Source: Symbiodinium kawagutii
Taxonomy: Eukaryota > Sar > Dinophyceae > Suessiales > Symbiodiniaceae
Direction: 5' to 3'
DNA: 64,000 nt
Assembly (NCBI GenBank): GCA_009767595.1
Contig: VSDK01012688.1
Coordinates: 415,968 to 479,967 of the forward strand
Shown: positions 62,925-64,000 of the stretch, one piece after another
Layout of the letters: each line of letters starts with the position of its first letter
Position numbering within the stretch: the stretch's first letter is position 1
Notes under the pieces: generated by a model
Seen by the model: only the letters and a program-made list of their open reading frames with translations
Told to the model about the DNA's origin: nothing
The model's database searches: none
Made by a program: the position numbers and the translations under genes

Positions 62925-63640
62925 GCGTTTACGGACTTGGCAAGGGGGGATCTCCACTGCAGGTTTCAGCTGGTGGACTTCGATCCTGGGGATGAACAAA
63001 CAACCGCGTTTCAACCACTTGGTAACCGTTTTTTTGACCCTGCTCATGTAGCTCACCTGTTTTTTTTTTCAATTTCAAGTGGTGCACTGCTTACTCATGC
63101 TGGCTGTCTGAGATGTGACACTGCGTCCTTTGTGGTCTTGAGATGCTCGCTATTGACATGCAGAGCCACCAAGTATGGCAGTACCTTGTGCAACATGACT
63201 GTCCATGGCGTGACTCTTAGAATGTGTAGCATCCCGCAGTAGAATATCCTGCATGTTCCATATTTAAACCATTTACCTGTTGGGGATGCTTCAATTTGAT
63301 ATTCATCATCTACTCCAGGATGGTTATAGGTTTACACCACTCATTGAAAACGTTCAATCATCATGAATCACTATTGTTAGCCATCACTGTTCATCATTTT
63401 ACTGTCATTTAACCAATTGGGATGGTTATACAATAAAGCATACTGGTTTTGATGCTTCATGACGGGTATAGATTGGGGTTTGTTAGATCCGACTCTTGGG
63501 ATTACGCTTGGGGACACCGTTGATAAGCGGTCAGATGCGGTAAGCGCATAGATGTGTGGAGATGTAAGCGATCATGAAATATGACCGGTAATAACAGGGG
63601 ATAATGACCAACAACAATGTTTGAACAACTACTATACAGT

Positions 63641-63735
63641 CGTTTCTTCATAGCTGGGGGTAATCCCAAATCATCCAATTTTTATCATTTTTAGAAATAA
63701 ACCAACTTCCAGGGTTCAATATTTTGACAAACCAC
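63641..63735. repeat. Dispersed palindromic element, copy 7
   Basis: Left arm GTTTCTTCATAGCTGGGGGT and right arm CAATATTTTGACAAACCACA, around a core with ATCATTTTTAGAAATAAACC. Confidence 0.65.
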
Positions 63736-63869
63736 AGTGTGTGCACAAACGCGCACAAACATGTTTATGCCTACGGGTTGGAAACCGAACCAGCGTTTTG
63801 CTGTTTTTTGCGCTTCGCACTTTTATGTCTTCATGTGATTTTTGTCTTGATTTTTTCATGTACCGAGTG

Positions 63870-63969
63870 ATGTGTGTGTGTGTGTGTGAGTTTCTGTGCG
63901 TGTGCGTCTGAGGTTGTGTGGGTGGGGTGGGGGGGGGGGGGGGTGGAGGGGGGCGGGATGGGGGGGGCC
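63870..63969. repeat. (TG)n followed by a G-rich tract
   Basis: A TG run at 63870-63888 leads into a G-dominated stretch with a run of about 16 G near 63928-63943. It can in principle form G-quadruplexes and is a likely cause of assembly trouble at this end. Confidence 0.95.
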
Positions 63970-64000
63970 TAATAACGAACGGCGCGGGGTAACCCTGTGT

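Larger units (their letters stand above)
62925..64000 (+). other. No recognised exon; intron after exon 86 and beyond
   Basis: I see no dynein exon or other gene. It holds one palindromic element, weak copies of the second dispersed repeat, a TG run and a terminal G-rich tract. Confidence 0.6.

Overview
The window looks like nuclear DNA of a dinoflagellate, most likely from the Suessiales (Symbiodiniaceae or Polarella-like). That is inferred from four things seen together: a many-exon gene whose introns start with GC, GA or GT and end in AG|G; an ankyrin protein with a ubiquitin-like N-terminus; a copia-type retroelement; and two partial matches to the dinoflagellate spliced leader. No species can be named from this.

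The main content is one very large plus-strand gene: an axonemal-type dynein heavy chain, cut by both window edges. I traced 86 exons between 3469 and 62924 by reading conserved dynein sequence in order, from the N-terminal tail through the linker, AAA1 (Walker A in 41465-41533, Walker B in 44247-44310) and most of AAA2. They sum to 5235 nt (1745 codons, mean exon 61 nt), so over 90% of the locus is intron. No dynein exon was found before 3469 or after 62924. The 85 introns divide into about 44 GC, 22 GT and 19 GA donors, and 84 of 85 acceptors read AG|G.

Layout: 1-2375 is the 3' part of a broken copia retroelement. 2376-3468 has no recognised gene. 3469-16143 holds dynein exons 1-27 (tail into linker). 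16144-19980 is intron 27, which contains a complete three-exon multi-pass membrane protein gene (17736-19684) with two ordinary GT-AG introns and a 51-nt assembly gap. 19981-46416 holds exons 28-68 (linker, AAA1). 46417-53040 is intron 68; it contains a 2.16-kb stretch bounded by 30-bp inverted repeats (46871-49027), an ankyrin-repeat gene (49172-50723, frameshifted near its end), and GC-rich tandem repeats with a long pyrimidine tract (51061-52592). 53041-62924 holds exons 69-86 (rest of AAA1, AAA2). 62925-64000 has no recognised exon.

Every gap between exons is treated as dynein intron. Apart from the listed repeats and the two nested genes, these gaps hold low-complexity sequence drifting around words such as ACCATCATTAACC, and I see no other gene in them. 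The two nested genes lie on the same strand as dynein, and each has a degenerate spliced-leader-like sequence 40-55 nt upstream of its start codon. Exon edges were placed by hand and may slip by 1-5 nt where intron ends repeat. Nothing here was checked against a database.
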